Assembly: GCF_900172215.1 (NCBI RefSeq)
Contig: NZ_FWFP01000002.1
Location: 310,001-374,000, forward strand
Direction: 5' to 3'
Origin: Ruegeria meonggei
GTDB lineage: Bacteria > Pseudomonadota > Alphaproteobacteria > Rhodobacterales > Rhodobacteraceae
Length of the DNA stretch: 64,000 nt
This document shows positions 50,552 to 60,053 of the stretch, in pieces. Position 1 is the first letter of the stretch; the number at the start of each line of letters is the position of its first letter. The notes below the pieces were generated by a model. The model was not told where the DNA came from. It ran no database searches and saw only the letters and a list, made by a program, of their open reading frames with translations. Position numbers and translations under genes: made by a program.

Positions 50552-51241
50552 TCAGTCCAAACGACCCAACAGCTGCGACAGAACAGCTTTGTCCGCCGCA
50601 TCGTAATTGGCCACACGACTGCGCCACAGCGTCGCCTGAGATTGCAGGATAAGCCCGTCCGTCAGAATCTTCAGATGGTTCGCGCGCAAGGTTTCCCCGG
50701 TTGAGGTGATATCGGCAATCGCCTCGGCGGTTTCGTTCATCACTGTGCCTTCGGTCGCGCCCTGGCTATCGACCAGAGTGTAGTCCGCCACGCCCGCATC
50801 GGTCAGGAACTCGCGCACCAGCCGGTGATACTTCGTGGCGATCCGCAGCCGGTGCCCGTGGGTCTTGCGAAAGGCGGCAGCGACGGCGTCCAGATCGTCC
50901 AGAGTATCCACATCCACCCAGCAAGCCGGCGTAGCGATGATCAGGTCGGCCCTGCCAAACCCAAGCTGCGACACCTCTTGTACCTGCTGTTCCCAGCGCG
51001 GCAGTTTCTCGTGCACCAGATCAATGCCGGTGACACCCAGATGAATGCGCCCCGCCGCCAGTTCGCGTGGGATTTCCCCAGCAGACAGCAGAATCAGTGA
51101 CACGCCGTCAATGCCCTCGACCTTGCCTGCATATTCACGATCCGACCCGCTGCGCGACAGCGTTATGCCGCGCTTTTCGAACCACGAGAAGGTTTTCTCC
51201 ATCAACCGACCCTTCGAGGGCACGCCAAGTTTCAGGCTCAT
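50552..51241 (-). CDS. hisG: ATP phosphoribosyltransferase, short form
   Basis: A 229-residue HisG of the short type, which lacks the regulatory C-terminal domain and needs HisZ. It opens LKLGVPSKGRLMEKT, with a later DSQGATEGTVMNETAEAIADI. It commits PRPP and ATP to histidine synthesis. It overlaps hisZ by four bases. Confidence 0.96.
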   Translation of the reverse strand: MSLKLGVPSKGRLMEKTFSWFEKRGITLSRSGSDREYAGKVEGIDGVSLILLSAGEIPRELAAGRIHLGVTGIDLVHEKLPRWEQQVQEVSQLGFGRADLIIATPACWVDVDTLDDLDAVAAAFRKTHGHRLRIATKYHRLVREFLTDAGVADYTLVDSQGATEGTVMNETAEAIADITSTGETLRANHLKILTDGLILQSQATLWRSRVANYDAADKAVLSQLLGRLD

Positions 51242-52326
51242 TGCGCGTCCTCCTCGATCTCAAGCATCAGGTCCGGGCGCAGAACACCGCCCACGGCGGG
51301 AATTTCTGCACCATTGCCCAATTGCCGGGTCAAAGCGTCATAGCGCCCGCCGGTTGCGATCGGTGGCAAATCAGGGCGGCCTTCGGCATAAAACCCAAAG
51401 ACGAAGCCATCGTAATACTCCATCGACGTCCGCCCATAGGCTGCTTCGAAGTCCAACCGATCCACATTCACGCCGCGCGCCTGAAGCGAAGCGACCCGCG
51501 CCTCAAGCCGGTCAAGTGCCGGGGTGATCTGTGGCAGATCCACAGCCACATCGCGCAACTGTTCCAGTGCAAAGGGCATGGTTTCGCGCACATTCAGCAA
51601 TGTTTCCAGCCCGGCCAGTTCAGTGTCAGAAATCGGTGACGTATCGCGATCCGCGCGCAATGCTTCGATCCGCGCCTCGATCTCGGACAGGCGGCGTTTG
51701 CCGATCATCGGCACGTCAATGTCCAATACGTTGTCCGCATCCAGCAGTGAGACGCGCCCCTCCGGCCCCGGTTTACGCCCGGCAAAACGATCCAGCAATA
51801 CGCGGAACCGACGGGGCCGCCACAGGTGCCGCATCAGCGCGGCCTTGCGACGGTCAGTTGTGCGCAGACCTGCAACCGCAGCCGTCAAAATGCCGATATC
51901 CCCAGTTGCCGCCCGCAGAGGCAGGCCACGCAGTTGCAGGGCAAACAGCGAGAACACCTCGGCATCGGCGCCGGCAGGATCATTGCGATCAAACACCTCA
52001 TACCCGACCTGAATATATTCGTTCGGTCGATCCGGGTCGTGTTCCTGACGGCGAAAAACCTCGCCGGAATAAGTATACCGCGCGGGTTCGGCCCCATCAC
52101 TCATATGCATCTGAACAACGGGCATTGTGAAATCCGGGCGCAGCATCTGCTCACCGCGCAGTGCGTCCGAGGTTACATAAGCACGGGCGCGGATATCTTC
52201 GCCATAAAGGTCCAGCAGCGTATCTGCCGGTTGCAACAGCGGAGGATCCACGACCTGCGCCCCTGCGGCCTCAAATCGGACCCGCATCATCGCAGCACGC
52301 GCCTGTATCTGGGAACGGTTGGCCAT
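51238..52326 (-). CDS. hisZ: ATP phosphoribosyltransferase regulatory subunit
   Basis: A 362-residue HisRS-like paralogue. It keeps the class II synthetase core (YIQVGYEVFDRNDP and ATGGRYDALTRQLG) but lacks a full synthetase tail. It forms a complex with short HisG and gives it activity and feedback control. It lies 3 bases after hisS and overlaps hisG. Confidence 0.94.
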   Translation of the reverse strand: MANRSQIQARAAMMRVRFEAAGAQVVDPPLLQPADTLLDLYGEDIRARAYVTSDALRGEQMLRPDFTMPVVQMHMSDGAEPARYTYSGEVFRRQEHDPDRPNEYIQVGYEVFDRNDPAGADAEVFSLFALQLRGLPLRAATGDIGILTAAVAGLRTTDRRKAALMRHLWRPRRFRVLLDRFAGRKPGPEGRVSLLDADNVLDIDVPMIGKRRLSEIEARIEALRADRDTSPISDTELAGLETLLNVRETMPFALEQLRDVAVDLPQITPALDRLEARVASLQARGVNVDRLDFEAAYGRTSMEYYDGFVFGFYAEGRPDLPPIATGGRYDALTRQLGNGAEIPAVGGVLRPDLMLEIEEDAQ

Positions 52327-52329
52327 CGC

Positions 52330-53817
52330 TCAGTCCTGACTGTCCAGAATTTCGCGCACCTTGGCGACTAGGTTACCACGTGGCACTTCGAACTGGCTGG
52401 GACGTTCTTTCCATTCCTCCAGCGTGGCGCTTTCAGCGATTTTAGCGCCTAATATCAGGTCTTTGATCTGCACGATCCCGTTGGCCTTTTCGTCACCACC
52501 TTCGATCACCGCGATGGGCGAGTTCCGCTTGTCCGCATATTTCAGTTGATTGCCGAAGTTCTTGGGATTGCCTAGGTACACCTCGGCGCGGATGCCTGCA
52601 TTGCGCAGTTCCGCAACCATGGTTTGATAGTCCGCCATGCGGTCCCGGTCCATGACGGTCACGACCACTGGACCCTTGGACTGTGCAGTGATCCGACCCT
52701 TTTCGCGCAGGGCGGCGAGCAGGCGGTCCACGCCGATCGAGATTCCGGTTGCTGGCACTTCCTGCCCGGTGAACCGCTTGACCAGATCGTCATAGCGACC
52801 GCCGCCTGCGACGGAGCCAAACTGGCGTTTGCGACCTTTCTCGTCGAAGATTTCGAATGTCAGTTCGGCCTCATAGACGGGGCCGGTGTAATAGCCGAGG
52901 CCGCGCACAACCGAAGGATCGATCTCGATCCGGTCTGCACTGTATCCGCCCGCATCCAGCAGCGCGCCGATCTGCTCCAGCTCGGCTATGCCATCCGCAC
53001 CAATCTTGCTGTCGCCGACAGCGGCCCGCAGATTGGCCAATGTTCCGGCGGCGTCCGCCGCCTTGGACGTCAGAAAAGCAATCACAGGCTCTGCCTGATC
53101 GTCGCTGAGGCCGACACCGTCGATAAAAGCGCCCGACGCATCCAGCCGCCCTTTGGTTAGGAGCTCGCGCACTCCGGCTTCACCCACCTTGTCAAACTTG
53201 TCGATGGTGCGCAGGACATTGTCACGAGCAGCGGCGTCTTCACCCAGCCCCATCGCCTCGAGCACGCCGTTCAGAACCTTGCGGTTATTGACGCGAACCA
53301 GATAGTCGCCGCGCGGAATACCGACAGTTTCCAGCGTATCCGACAACATCGCGCAGATCTCGGCATCCGCAGCCATCGAGGCGGTGCCCACTGTGTCCGC
53401 GTCACACTGATAGAATTGACGAAACCGCCCCGGTCCAGGTTTTTCGTTGCGCCAGACCGGCCCCATCGCATAGCGGCGGTAGGGCGTCGGCAGATCGTTG
53501 CGGTGCTGCGCATAGACCCGGGCAAGAGGCGCAGTCAGGTCATAGCGCAGGGCCAACCAGTCACCTTTGTCGTTGTCGTCGACCTCTTGCCACGCGAACA
53601 CGCCCTCGTTCGGGCGATCCACGTCGGGCAAGAACTTGCCCAGTGCCTCGACGGTTTCAACCGCGCTGCTTTCAAGTGCGTCGAACCCATAACAATGATA
53701 GACATCCGCAATCGCCCGCAGCATCTCGGTGCGTTGGGTGACTTCCTGGCCGAAATAGTCGCGGAACCCTTTCGGCGTTACGGCCTTGGGGCGGGGCTGT
53801 TTCTTTGGCTTGGCCAT
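52330..53817 (-). CDS. hisS: Histidyl-tRNA synthetase
   Basis: A 495-residue class II synthetase. Motif 2 is [20 protein letters not shown], the histidine-binding region is [15 protein letters not shown], and motif 3 is GGGRYDDLV with [12 protein letters not shown]-terminal anticodon-binding domain follows. It charges tRNA-His. It leads the hisS-hisZ-hisG operon and starts at ATG 53817. Confidence 0.97.
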   Translation of the reverse strand: MAKPKKQPRPKAVTPKGFRDYFGQEVTQRTEMLRAIADVYHCYGFDALESSAVETVEALGKFLPDVDRPNEGVFAWQEVDDNDKGDWLALRYDLTAPLARVYAQHRNDLPTPYRRYAMGPVWRNEKPGPGRFRQFYQCDADTVGTASMAADAEICAMLSDTLETVGIPRGDYLVRVNNRKVLNGVLEAMGLGEDAAARDNVLRTIDKFDKVGEAGVRELLTKGRLDASGAFIDGVGLSDDQAEPVIAFLTSKAADAAGTLANLRAAVGDSKIGADGIAELEQIGALLDAGGYSADRIEIDPSVVRGLGYYTGPVYEAELTFEIFDEKGRKRQFGSVAGGGRYDDLVKRFTGQEVPATGISIGVDRLLAALREKGRITAQSKGPVVVTVMDRDRMADYQTMVAELRNAGIRAEVYLGNPKNFGNQLKYADKRNSPIAVIEGGDEKANGIVQIKDLILGAKIAESATLEEWKERPSQFEVPRGNLVAKVREILDSQD

Positions 53818-53977
53818 GTGGGGCGTCCTTGGGAGTGTCCATGTTCCGCGCGCGGTCTATCCCATGGTCTGTGTCGGGGCAAGCCAAGCCTCGGGTTTGG
53901 CGCGCGCTTTCTCTGGTCATGACGCGCCTTGGCCGCTATGACCCGCGCAGGAACGCAAGCCCCCACAGGAACCCGCC

Positions 53978-54172
53978 ATGCAGCATCTGGAAGAACAGAT
54001 CGCCCATCTGACCCGCACAGTCGAAGAGCTGAACGCGATCGTCACCCGCCAACAGGACGAGATCGACCGCCTGACTCGTCATGTCGAGATGCTGATGCGC
54101 CGCGAAGGGGAACGCTCGCAGGAGGGCTCAGGCGGGGTTGTTTTAGGGGATGAACGCCCGCCGCATTACTGA
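53978..54172 (+). CDS. SlyX family protein
   Basis: A 64-residue coiled-coil protein: MQHLEEQIAHLTRTVEEL, then RQQDEIDRLTRHVEMLMRRE and the ending DERPPHY, which is the SlyX signature tail. The role is not established. It converges on the small secreted protein gene with a 4-base gap between stops. Confidence 0.85.
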   Translation: MQHLEEQIAHLTRTVEELNAIVTRQQDEIDRLTRHVEMLMRREGERSQEGSGGVVLGDERPPHY

Positions 54173-54176
54173 CCGG

Positions 54177-54521
54177 TCACAACCCCAGCGTCGTTTTCAC
54201 GGCATTGTCGACCACGCCGCCCAGCAGGGCATCTTTATCGTCAGAGCAGCCTTCGGACAACGCGGTCAGAAAAGTCTCGCGCAGCGCGGCTTTGTCCTCA
54301 TCCGAGGTTGCGTGGTCGCCGATATCTATCTGACGGTTGTAAATCGACAGGGCCGTCATCTTTTCAACAACGGCCAGAACATATGTCTCGTCCCCGTCCG
54401 CCTCTTCGATAACCGACGCACAGGTGTGGTACATTACCGGCAGAGCGTCCTGAACCATTTGCTCTGCGGCCTCATCAGCATGTACCAGACATGGTGTCGC
54501 CAGGAAAAAGGCGAAGGACAT
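54177..54521 (-). CDS. Small secreted hypothetical protein
   Basis: About 114 residues with a hydrophobic leader SFAFFLATPCLVHA (cut near residue 16) and an acidic mature part ending DALLGGVVDNAVKTTLGL. I do not recognise the family. The start is uncertain: ATG 54521 lacks an obvious ribosome-binding site and the leader lacks a positive charge, while the frame runs upstream to 54584 into the glycine-zipper gene, with EKFK just before the chosen Met. It could be translated from a non-standard start or its 5' end could have shifted. Confidence 0.6.
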   Translation of the reverse strand: MSFAFFLATPCLVHADEAAEQMVQDALPVMYHTCASVIEEADGDETYVLAVVEKMTALSIYNRQIDIGDHATSDEDKAALRETFLTALSEGCSDDKDALLGGVVDNAVKTTLGL

Positions 54522-54549
54522 AGCTTTGAATTTTTCATACTCATAACAA

Positions 54550-54762
54550 TTACTTCCAGTTATGTCCGATGATGGCACCAGCAACTGCCCCAGCCGCAGC
54601 CCCTTTGCCGTCGCCTATTATTGCGCCAACGCCCGCCCCGATCAAAGCGCCTTCAATTGTCTTTTTCTTCTTTTTGTCATCCGCCAACCCGGCGGTTGCC
54701 ATCGCAAGCGCCGCTATGGATGCCAATGTCACCGTTCTCAAACCAATAGATGAAATTCTCAT
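54550..54762 (-). CDS. Glycine-zipper protein, secreted
   Basis: A 70-residue protein with a signal peptide (cut near GLADD at about residue 26), a run of lysines (KKKKK) and a glycine-zipper helix pair, GALIGAGVGAIIGDGKGAAA then GAVAGAIIGHNW. Such proteins sit in or span the outer membrane. I chose ATG 54762, which has a perfect GGAGG upstream; the longer frame to 54837 overlaps the region after dnaE. Confidence 0.8.
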   Translation of the reverse strand: MRISSIGLRTVTLASIAALAMATAGLADDKKKKKTIEGALIGAGVGAIIGDGKGAAAGAVAGAIIGHNWK

Positions 54763-54812
54763 TTCGGTGTCCTCCTGTATCACAACCGAAAGGGTATGCA
54801 GGGTCAGCCTAG

Positions 54813-54828
54813 CGGGGGTAAAACCCCG
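54813..54828 (-). terminator. Weak hairpin after dnaE
   Basis: A perfect 5-bp stem (CGGGG and CCCCG around a 6-base loop) lies 19 bases beyond the dnaE stop. No T-run follows on the minus strand, so it may be a weak or Rho-assisted terminator, or only a leader hairpin of the glycine-zipper gene. Confidence 0.3.
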
Positions 54829-54846
54829 TGGCAACAATCGGCGTGC

Positions 54847-57800
54847 TCAGATCTCTTCCACCGACATCACGCCATCCAACGATTTGATCGCGCCCTTGAT
54901 TTGGGGATTGATGGGGAAATCCTGCCCCAACTCCATCTCGACATCGCCGGGCAGGCCGGGATCAATCAGGAACATATGAATGGGGCCCTTCGCTGCGCCC
55001 TTTGCGGCACCTGCCGCGTCCGCCAGAACCTTTGCGACAGTTGGCAGGACCTGCGGTTCGTCCACAAAAATGCGCAAGCCAGTCGCCCCTGCTTCGGCCA
55101 CGACCGAATCCACCGGTCCGACCGAGCGGCCCAGCAGTTTCAACTGATCGGATTCCATCGTTGCTTCGGCGGTCAGAACCACCTGCGCGCCAGTTTCAAG
55201 GAACTCGCGCGATTTCTCTAGCGTGTCCGAGAACAGCGTGACCTCATAGGCACCCGTTGGATCCGAGAGTTGTGCAAAGGCAAACCGGTTGCCCTTGGCC
55301 GATTTGCGTTCCTGCCGCCCGGCGACAACGCCCGCCATCTTTGCCATGAACGGGCCCGAGCGCGCACGCGCCATGACGTCGTCCAACGTCATAACATCCT
55401 TTCGTCTCAGCGCAGGCATATAGTCGTCCAGCGGGTGGCCAGAAAGGTAAAAGCCAATGGCCTTGAATTCTTCGCTCAGGCGTTCAGCCGGCAACCAATC
55501 CGGCGAGGGAGACAGGCGGGGTTCAGGCAGATCATCCCCGGCCTCGCCAAACAACGACACTTGGCTTGAGTTCTTCTGGTCGTGGATCGCTGCCGAATAC
55601 TGAACCAGCGGATCAAGGCTTTCAAATACACGGCGGCGGTTCTTGTCGAGCTGATCAAATGCCCCGGCACGTGCCAGCATTTCCAGCGGACGCTTGCCCA
55701 CCTTCTTCAGATCAACCCGGCGGGCAAAGTCGAACAGGTTGACGAAGGGTTTTTCGCCGCGCCCCTCGACCACAAGGCCCATCGCCTCGACACCCACATT
55801 CTTGAGTGCGCCCAGCGCGTAGACCAAATGCCCGTCGGCCACATCAAACGTCGCCAGCGACCGGTTCACACAGGGCGGCACATAAGGCAGTTCCAGCCCT
55901 TTGCGGACCTCTTCGAAATAGATCGCCAGTTTATCGGTCAGGTGAATATCGCAGTTCATGACACCCGCCATGAACTCAACCGGGTGGTTCGCCTTTAGCC
56001 AGCCGGTCTGATAGCTGACAACCGCATAGGCGGCGGCGTGGGATTTGTTGAAGCCATAGTTGGCGAACTTCTCCAGCAGGTCGAAAACCTCAGAGGCCTT
56101 TTTGGCATCGACGCCATTCTCGCCTGCACCTTTTTCGAACTTGGGCCGCTCGGCATCCATCGCCTCTTTGATCTTTTTGCCCATCGCGCGGCGCAGCAGG
56201 TCGGCCCCGCCAAGGCTGTACCCCGCCATCACCTGTGCAATCTGCATCACCTGTTCCTGATAGACGATGATGCCTTGGGTTTCCTCAAGGATATGATCGA
56301 TCAGGGGGTGCACGGATTCGATTTTGCGCAGCCCGTTCTTGACCTCGCAATAGGTCGGGATGTTCTCCATCGGACCAGGGCGGTACAGCGCCACAAGAGC
56401 CACGATATCTTCGATACATGTGGGCTTCATGCGTTTGAGCGCATCCATCATGCCCGAGCTTTCCACCTGGAACACAGCCACCGTTTTGGCCGCCGAATAC
56501 AGCTTATACGTCGCCTCATCATCCAGAGGGATGGCGTTGATCTGGTTCACGGCCCCGTCTGCGGGCTCATAAAGCTCGGTGCCGTCAGCAGCGATATGCA
56601 ACGGTCGGTCAGATTTAAAGATCAGATCCATGGCGTTCTGGATCACTGTCAGGGTTTTCAGACCCAGAAAGTCGAATTTTACCAACCCGGCCTGTTCTAC
56701 CCATTTCATATTGAACTGGGTCGCAGGCATGTCTGATCGCGGATCCTGATACAGCGGCACCAGCGCATCCAGAGGGCGGTCACCAATCACCACCCCTGCC
56801 GCGTGGGTCGAAGCGTTTCGCAGCAACCCTTCGACCTGCTGACCATAGTTGAGCAGCCGGTCCACCACTTCTTCGTTGCGGGCCTCTTCGCGCAGACGGG
56901 GCTCTTCCGCCAGCGCCTTTTCGATAGAAACCGGTTTGACACCTTCGACCGGGATCATCTTGGACAGGCGGTCCACCTGCCCATAAGGCATCTGCAAAAC
57001 GCGCCCGATATCGCGCACAGCTGCCTTGGACAACAACGCGCCAAAGGTAATGATCTGCCCCACTTTGTCGCGGCCGTATTTTTGCTGCACGTAACGGATC
57101 ACCTCTTCGCGGCGGTCCATGCAGAAGTCGATATCAAAGTCGGGCATCGAAACCCGCTCAGGGTTCAGAAAACGTTCGAACAGCAGGCTGTATCGCAGCG
57201 GGTCAAGGTCAGTGATCGTCAGCGCATAGGCCACAAGAGAGCCCGCGCCAGACCCCCGCCCCGGCCCAACCGGGATGTCCTGATCCTTGGACCATTTGAT
57301 AAAGTCGGCAACGATCAGGAAATAGCCGGGAAATCCCATGCCTTCGATGATGTCCAGTTCGAAATCCAGCCGTTCCTGATATTCCTCCAGGGTCACCGCA
57401 TGCGGGATTACAGCCAGACGTTTCTGCAGGCCCTCCTTGGCAATACGGCGCAGCTCTGCCACCTCATCATCAGCAAATTTCGGCAGGATCGGGTCGCGGC
57501 GGTAGGCCATAAAAGCGCAGCGTTTGGCGATTTCAACCGTGTTCTCGATCGCTTCGGGCAGGTCAGCGAAAAGCGTAACCATCTCTTGCTGTGACTTGAA
57601 ATAATGCTGCGCGGTCAGGCGGCGGCGGCTGTCTTGTTGGTCGACATAGGCGCCTTCGGCGATACAGATCAGCGCGTCATGCGCCTCGTACATGTCTGTG
57701 GTTGGAAAATAGACATCGTTGGTGGCGACAAGAGGCAGATTCTTGGCATAAGCCATCTCGACATGGCCACGCTCGGTCAAACGTTCAGACACTGGCTGGC

Positions 57801-58347
57801 CGTCTTCGCCGGGGTGGCGTTGCAACTCAATATACAGCCGATCCGGGAACATCGTTGCCAGACGATCCACCAGTGCCTCAGCCGCCGGGCGCTGTCCTTG
57901 TTGCAGCAGCATCCCTACCGGGCCCTCCGGCCCGCCGGACAGACAGATCAAACCGTCTGCGCGTTCGGCCAGTTCGTCCAGCGTGACCTGTGGCAACTGC
58001 CCGCCCTTGTCCACATACAGGCAAGAGCTGAGCTTCATCAGGTTCTCATAACCGACCTCAGACTGCGCCAGCAGCACCAGCGGCGCGGGGGCTTTGGGCT
58101 TTTCGCCGGGCTGCGCTTGCAGATAGGTCAGATCGACCTGACAGCCCATGATCGGCTGAACCCCGGCGTCGCTGGCAGTGACCGAAAACTCCAGAGCTGA
58201 AAACATGCTGTTGGTGTCAGTGACGGCGACGGCGGGCATCTCCATCTTCTCACACAGGGCAGGCAGCTTTTTCAGCCGCACGGCGCCTTCCAGCAGGGAG
58301 TATTCAGTGTGAACGCGAAGGTGAATGAATCGTGAATTACTGCTCAT
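54847..58347 (-). CDS. dnaE: DNA polymerase III subunit alpha
   Basis: A 1166-residue replicative polymerase. The PHP domain opens with IHLRVHTEYSLLEG near residue 10, the polymerase active site is PDFDIDFCMDRR near residue 400 with GRGSGAGSLVAYAL before it, and helix-hairpin-helix, OB and C-terminal beta-binding regions follow. It copies the chromosome with the clamp and the epsilon proofreader. It starts at ATG 58347. Confidence 0.98.
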   Translation of the reverse strand: MSSNSRFIHLRVHTEYSLLEGAVRLKKLPALCEKMEMPAVAVTDTNSMFSALEFSVTASDAGVQPIMGCQVDLTYLQAQPGEKPKAPAPLVLLAQSEVGYENLMKLSSCLYVDKGGQLPQVTLDELAERADGLICLSGGPEGPVGMLLQQGQRPAAEALVDRLATMFPDRLYIELQRHPGEDGQPVSERLTERGHVEMAYAKNLPLVATNDVYFPTTDMYEAHDALICIAEGAYVDQQDSRRRLTAQHYFKSQQEMVTLFADLPEAIENTVEIAKRCAFMAYRRDPILPKFADDEVAELRRIAKEGLQKRLAVIPHAVTLEEYQERLDFELDIIEGMGFPGYFLIVADFIKWSKDQDIPVGPGRGSGAGSLVAYALTITDLDPLRYSLLFERFLNPERVSMPDFDIDFCMDRREEVIRYVQQKYGRDKVGQIITFGALLSKAAVRDIGRVLQMPYGQVDRLSKMIPVEGVKPVSIEKALAEEPRLREEARNEEVVDRLLNYGQQVEGLLRNASTHAAGVVIGDRPLDALVPLYQDPRSDMPATQFNMKWVEQAGLVKFDFLGLKTLTVIQNAMDLIFKSDRPLHIAADGTELYEPADGAVNQINAIPLDDEATYKLYSAAKTVAVFQVESSGMMDALKRMKPTCIEDIVALVALYRPGPMENIPTYCEVKNGLRKIESVHPLIDHILEETQGIIVYQEQVMQIAQVMAGYSLGGADLLRRAMGKKIKEAMDAERPKFEKGAGENGVDAKKASEVFDLLEKFANYGFNKSHAAAYAVVSYQTGWLKANHPVEFMAGVMNCDIHLTDKLAIYFEEVRKGLELPYVPPCVNRSLATFDVADGHLVYALGALKNVGVEAMGLVVEGRGEKPFVNLFDFARRVDLKKVGKRPLEMLARAGAFDQLDKNRRRVFESLDPLVQYSAAIHDQKNSSQVSLFGEAGDDLPEPRLSPSPDWLPAERLSEEFKAIGFYLSGHPLDDYMPALRRKDVMTLDDVMARARSGPFMAKMAGVVAGRQERKSAKGNRFAFAQLSDPTGAYEVTLFSDTLEKSREFLETGAQVVLTAEATMESDQLKLLGRSVGPVDSVVAEAGATGLRIFVDEPQVLPTVAKVLADAAGAAKGAAKGPIHMFLIDPGLPGDVEMELGQDFPINPQIKGAIKSLDGVMSVEEI

Positions 58348-58691
58348 ACCGCTTAGGCTATCGCAGTCAGCGCGGCGGCAAAAGCGCGAACAGCAGCTTC
58401 GGGATGCCTAAAAAATCAACGCTGATTATTCGGCTTTTTCAGAAGGTGCTTCGGGGGCGAAGTTGCAGCCTAGACAGAAAACGCTTTGATTTCAAAAGAC
58501 TGAACATTAAACACATGTTACGTCTTCACGCTGTTTGGGCGCAATGGTGCATTATAAAGGCAGTTTTTCTTGCCAGATAAGCCGCGCTGTTTCTAACATC
58601 AGACTGCAAGCTATCCGCCCGCCACTCTTTCTACGTCGCATCGAAGGAGGGCACCGAAGGGCGCAACCGGGTAAGGCGACGGGTTTCTCGA
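58348..58691. other. Intergenic region between dnaE and xdhA
   Basis: No gene is supported in these 344 bases. They should hold the divergent promoters of dnaE and the xdh operon. The stretch near 58555 has a TATAAA-like box but no well-spaced -35. The last 60 bases before xdhA are G-rich with GGAGGGCACCGAAGGG, which superficially recalls a glycine-riboswitch core but lacks the matching 5' arm. Confidence 0.5.
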
Positions 58692-60053
58692 ATGGATATC
58701 ACGTTTCTTCTGAACGGAGAGACAGTGGAGCTGGCGGATGTTGATCCGACAGCGACCCTGCTGGACTGGCTGCGCGAGGATCGCGGCCTGACCGGTACCA
58801 AGGAAGGCTGCAACGAAGGCGATTGCGGGGCCTGCACCATCATGGTGACGGATGAGGATGGTGCGAAGGCGCTTAATTCATGCATCCTGTTCCTGCCTCA
58901 GCTACACGGCAAAGCAGTGCGCACGGTCGAAGGCGCAAGCGGACCAAATGGAGAGGCTCACCCTGTGCAACAGGCGATGGTCGATCTGCACGGCTCGCAA
59001 TGCGGGTTCTGCACCCCGGGCTTTGTCATGTCGATGGTGGCTGGTCACGCCACCGGGGCAACGGATCACGACACCCAGCTTGCCGGAAACCTGTGTCGTT
59101 GCACAGGCTACGCGCCGATCATCCGCGCCGCACAAGCGGCCGAGGATCAGCCTGTACCCGTCTGGGTCAAGGATAAACCGGTCGCGTCGCCGTCATCGCC
59201 CCCAATGTTGCCTACGTCCTCGGACGCGCTGGCCACAGTGTACGCTGACCACCCTGAGGCTACTCTGGTTGCCGGAGCCACGGATGTTGGCCTGTGGGTC
59301 ACCAAACAGCTGCGGGATCTGGATCCGGTGATTTTCCTGAACCGCTGCGATGATTTGAAACAGATCACAATCACCGATCGTGAACTCCGCTTTGGCGCCA
59401 TGGTCGACATGAACCGCATGGGCGACGCGCTGGTCGATCTGCACCCGTCTTACGCTGAGATGATCCGCCGCTATGCCAGTGTTCAGGTGCGCCATGCAGC
59501 CACCGTAGGCGGCAATATCGCCAACGGCTCGCCCATCGGGGACAACCCGCCTGCCCTGATCGCCCTGGATGCGACACTGCATCTGCGCAGGGGCGATACG
59601 CGGCGACAGCTGCCGCTGGAAGAGTTTTTCCTCGACTACGGCAAGCAGGATCGTGTGCCCGGTGAGTTTGTCGAGGCCGTCAGCTTCCCGCGCCAAGCGG
59701 ACAGGCTGAAATGCTATAAGCTCAGCAAGCGGTTCGATCAGGACATTTCTGCCGTTTGCGGTTGTTTCAACATCACTGTTTCGGACGGCACCGTCACACA
59801 GGCGCGCATCGCTTTTGGCGGCATGGCTGGCATTCCGAAGCGGGCAACCCATGTCGAGACCGCAATCATTGGCAAACCCTGGACGCACGCGACCGTAAAG
59901 GCCGCGCTGCCCAGATTTGCCGAAGATTTTGCACCACTCACAGACATGCGCGCCTCGGCAACCTATCGGCTGGAGACGGCCCAAGCGCTGCTCGAGAGGT
60001 ATTTCCATGAGGATCAGGGGGACGTGACAAACGTGCTGGAGGTGACGGCATGA
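58692..60053 (+). CDS. xdhA: Xanthine dehydrogenase small subunit
   Basis: A 453-residue protein with two 2Fe-2S clusters and FAD. The first cluster ligands are Cys40, Cys45, Cys48 and Cys64, and the second are Cys104, Cys107, Cys135 and Cys137. The FAD region begins near [13 protein letters not shown]. It passes electrons from the molybdenum subunit to NAD. It overlaps xdhB by four bases and starts at ATG 58692. Confidence 0.96.
   Translation: MDITFLLNGETVELADVDPTATLLDWLREDRGLTGTKEGCNEGDCGACTIMVTDEDGAKALNSCILFLPQLHGKAVRTVEGASGPNGEAHPVQQAMVDLHGSQCGFCTPGFVMSMVAGHATGATDHDTQLAGNLCRCTGYAPIIRAAQAAEDQPVPVWVKDKPVASPSSPPMLPTSSDALATVYADHPEATLVAGATDVGLWVTKQLRDLDPVIFLNRCDDLKQITITDRELRFGAMVDMNRMGDALVDLHPSYAEMIRRYASVQVRHAATVGGNIANGSPIGDNPPALIALDATLHLRRGDTRRQLPLEEFFLDYGKQDRVPGEFVEAVSFPRQADRLKCYKLSKRFDQDISAVCGCFNITVSDGTVTQARIAFGGMAGIPKRATHVETAIIGKPWTHATVKAALPRFAEDFAPLTDMRASATYRLETAQALLERYFHEDQGDVTNVLEVTA

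Noticed and set aside
58640..58691. Glycine-riboswitch-like core (CACCGAAGGG) before xdhA
   Set aside because: The 5' arm that should pair with the terminal CTC segment is missing and the downstream gene is unrelated to glycine.
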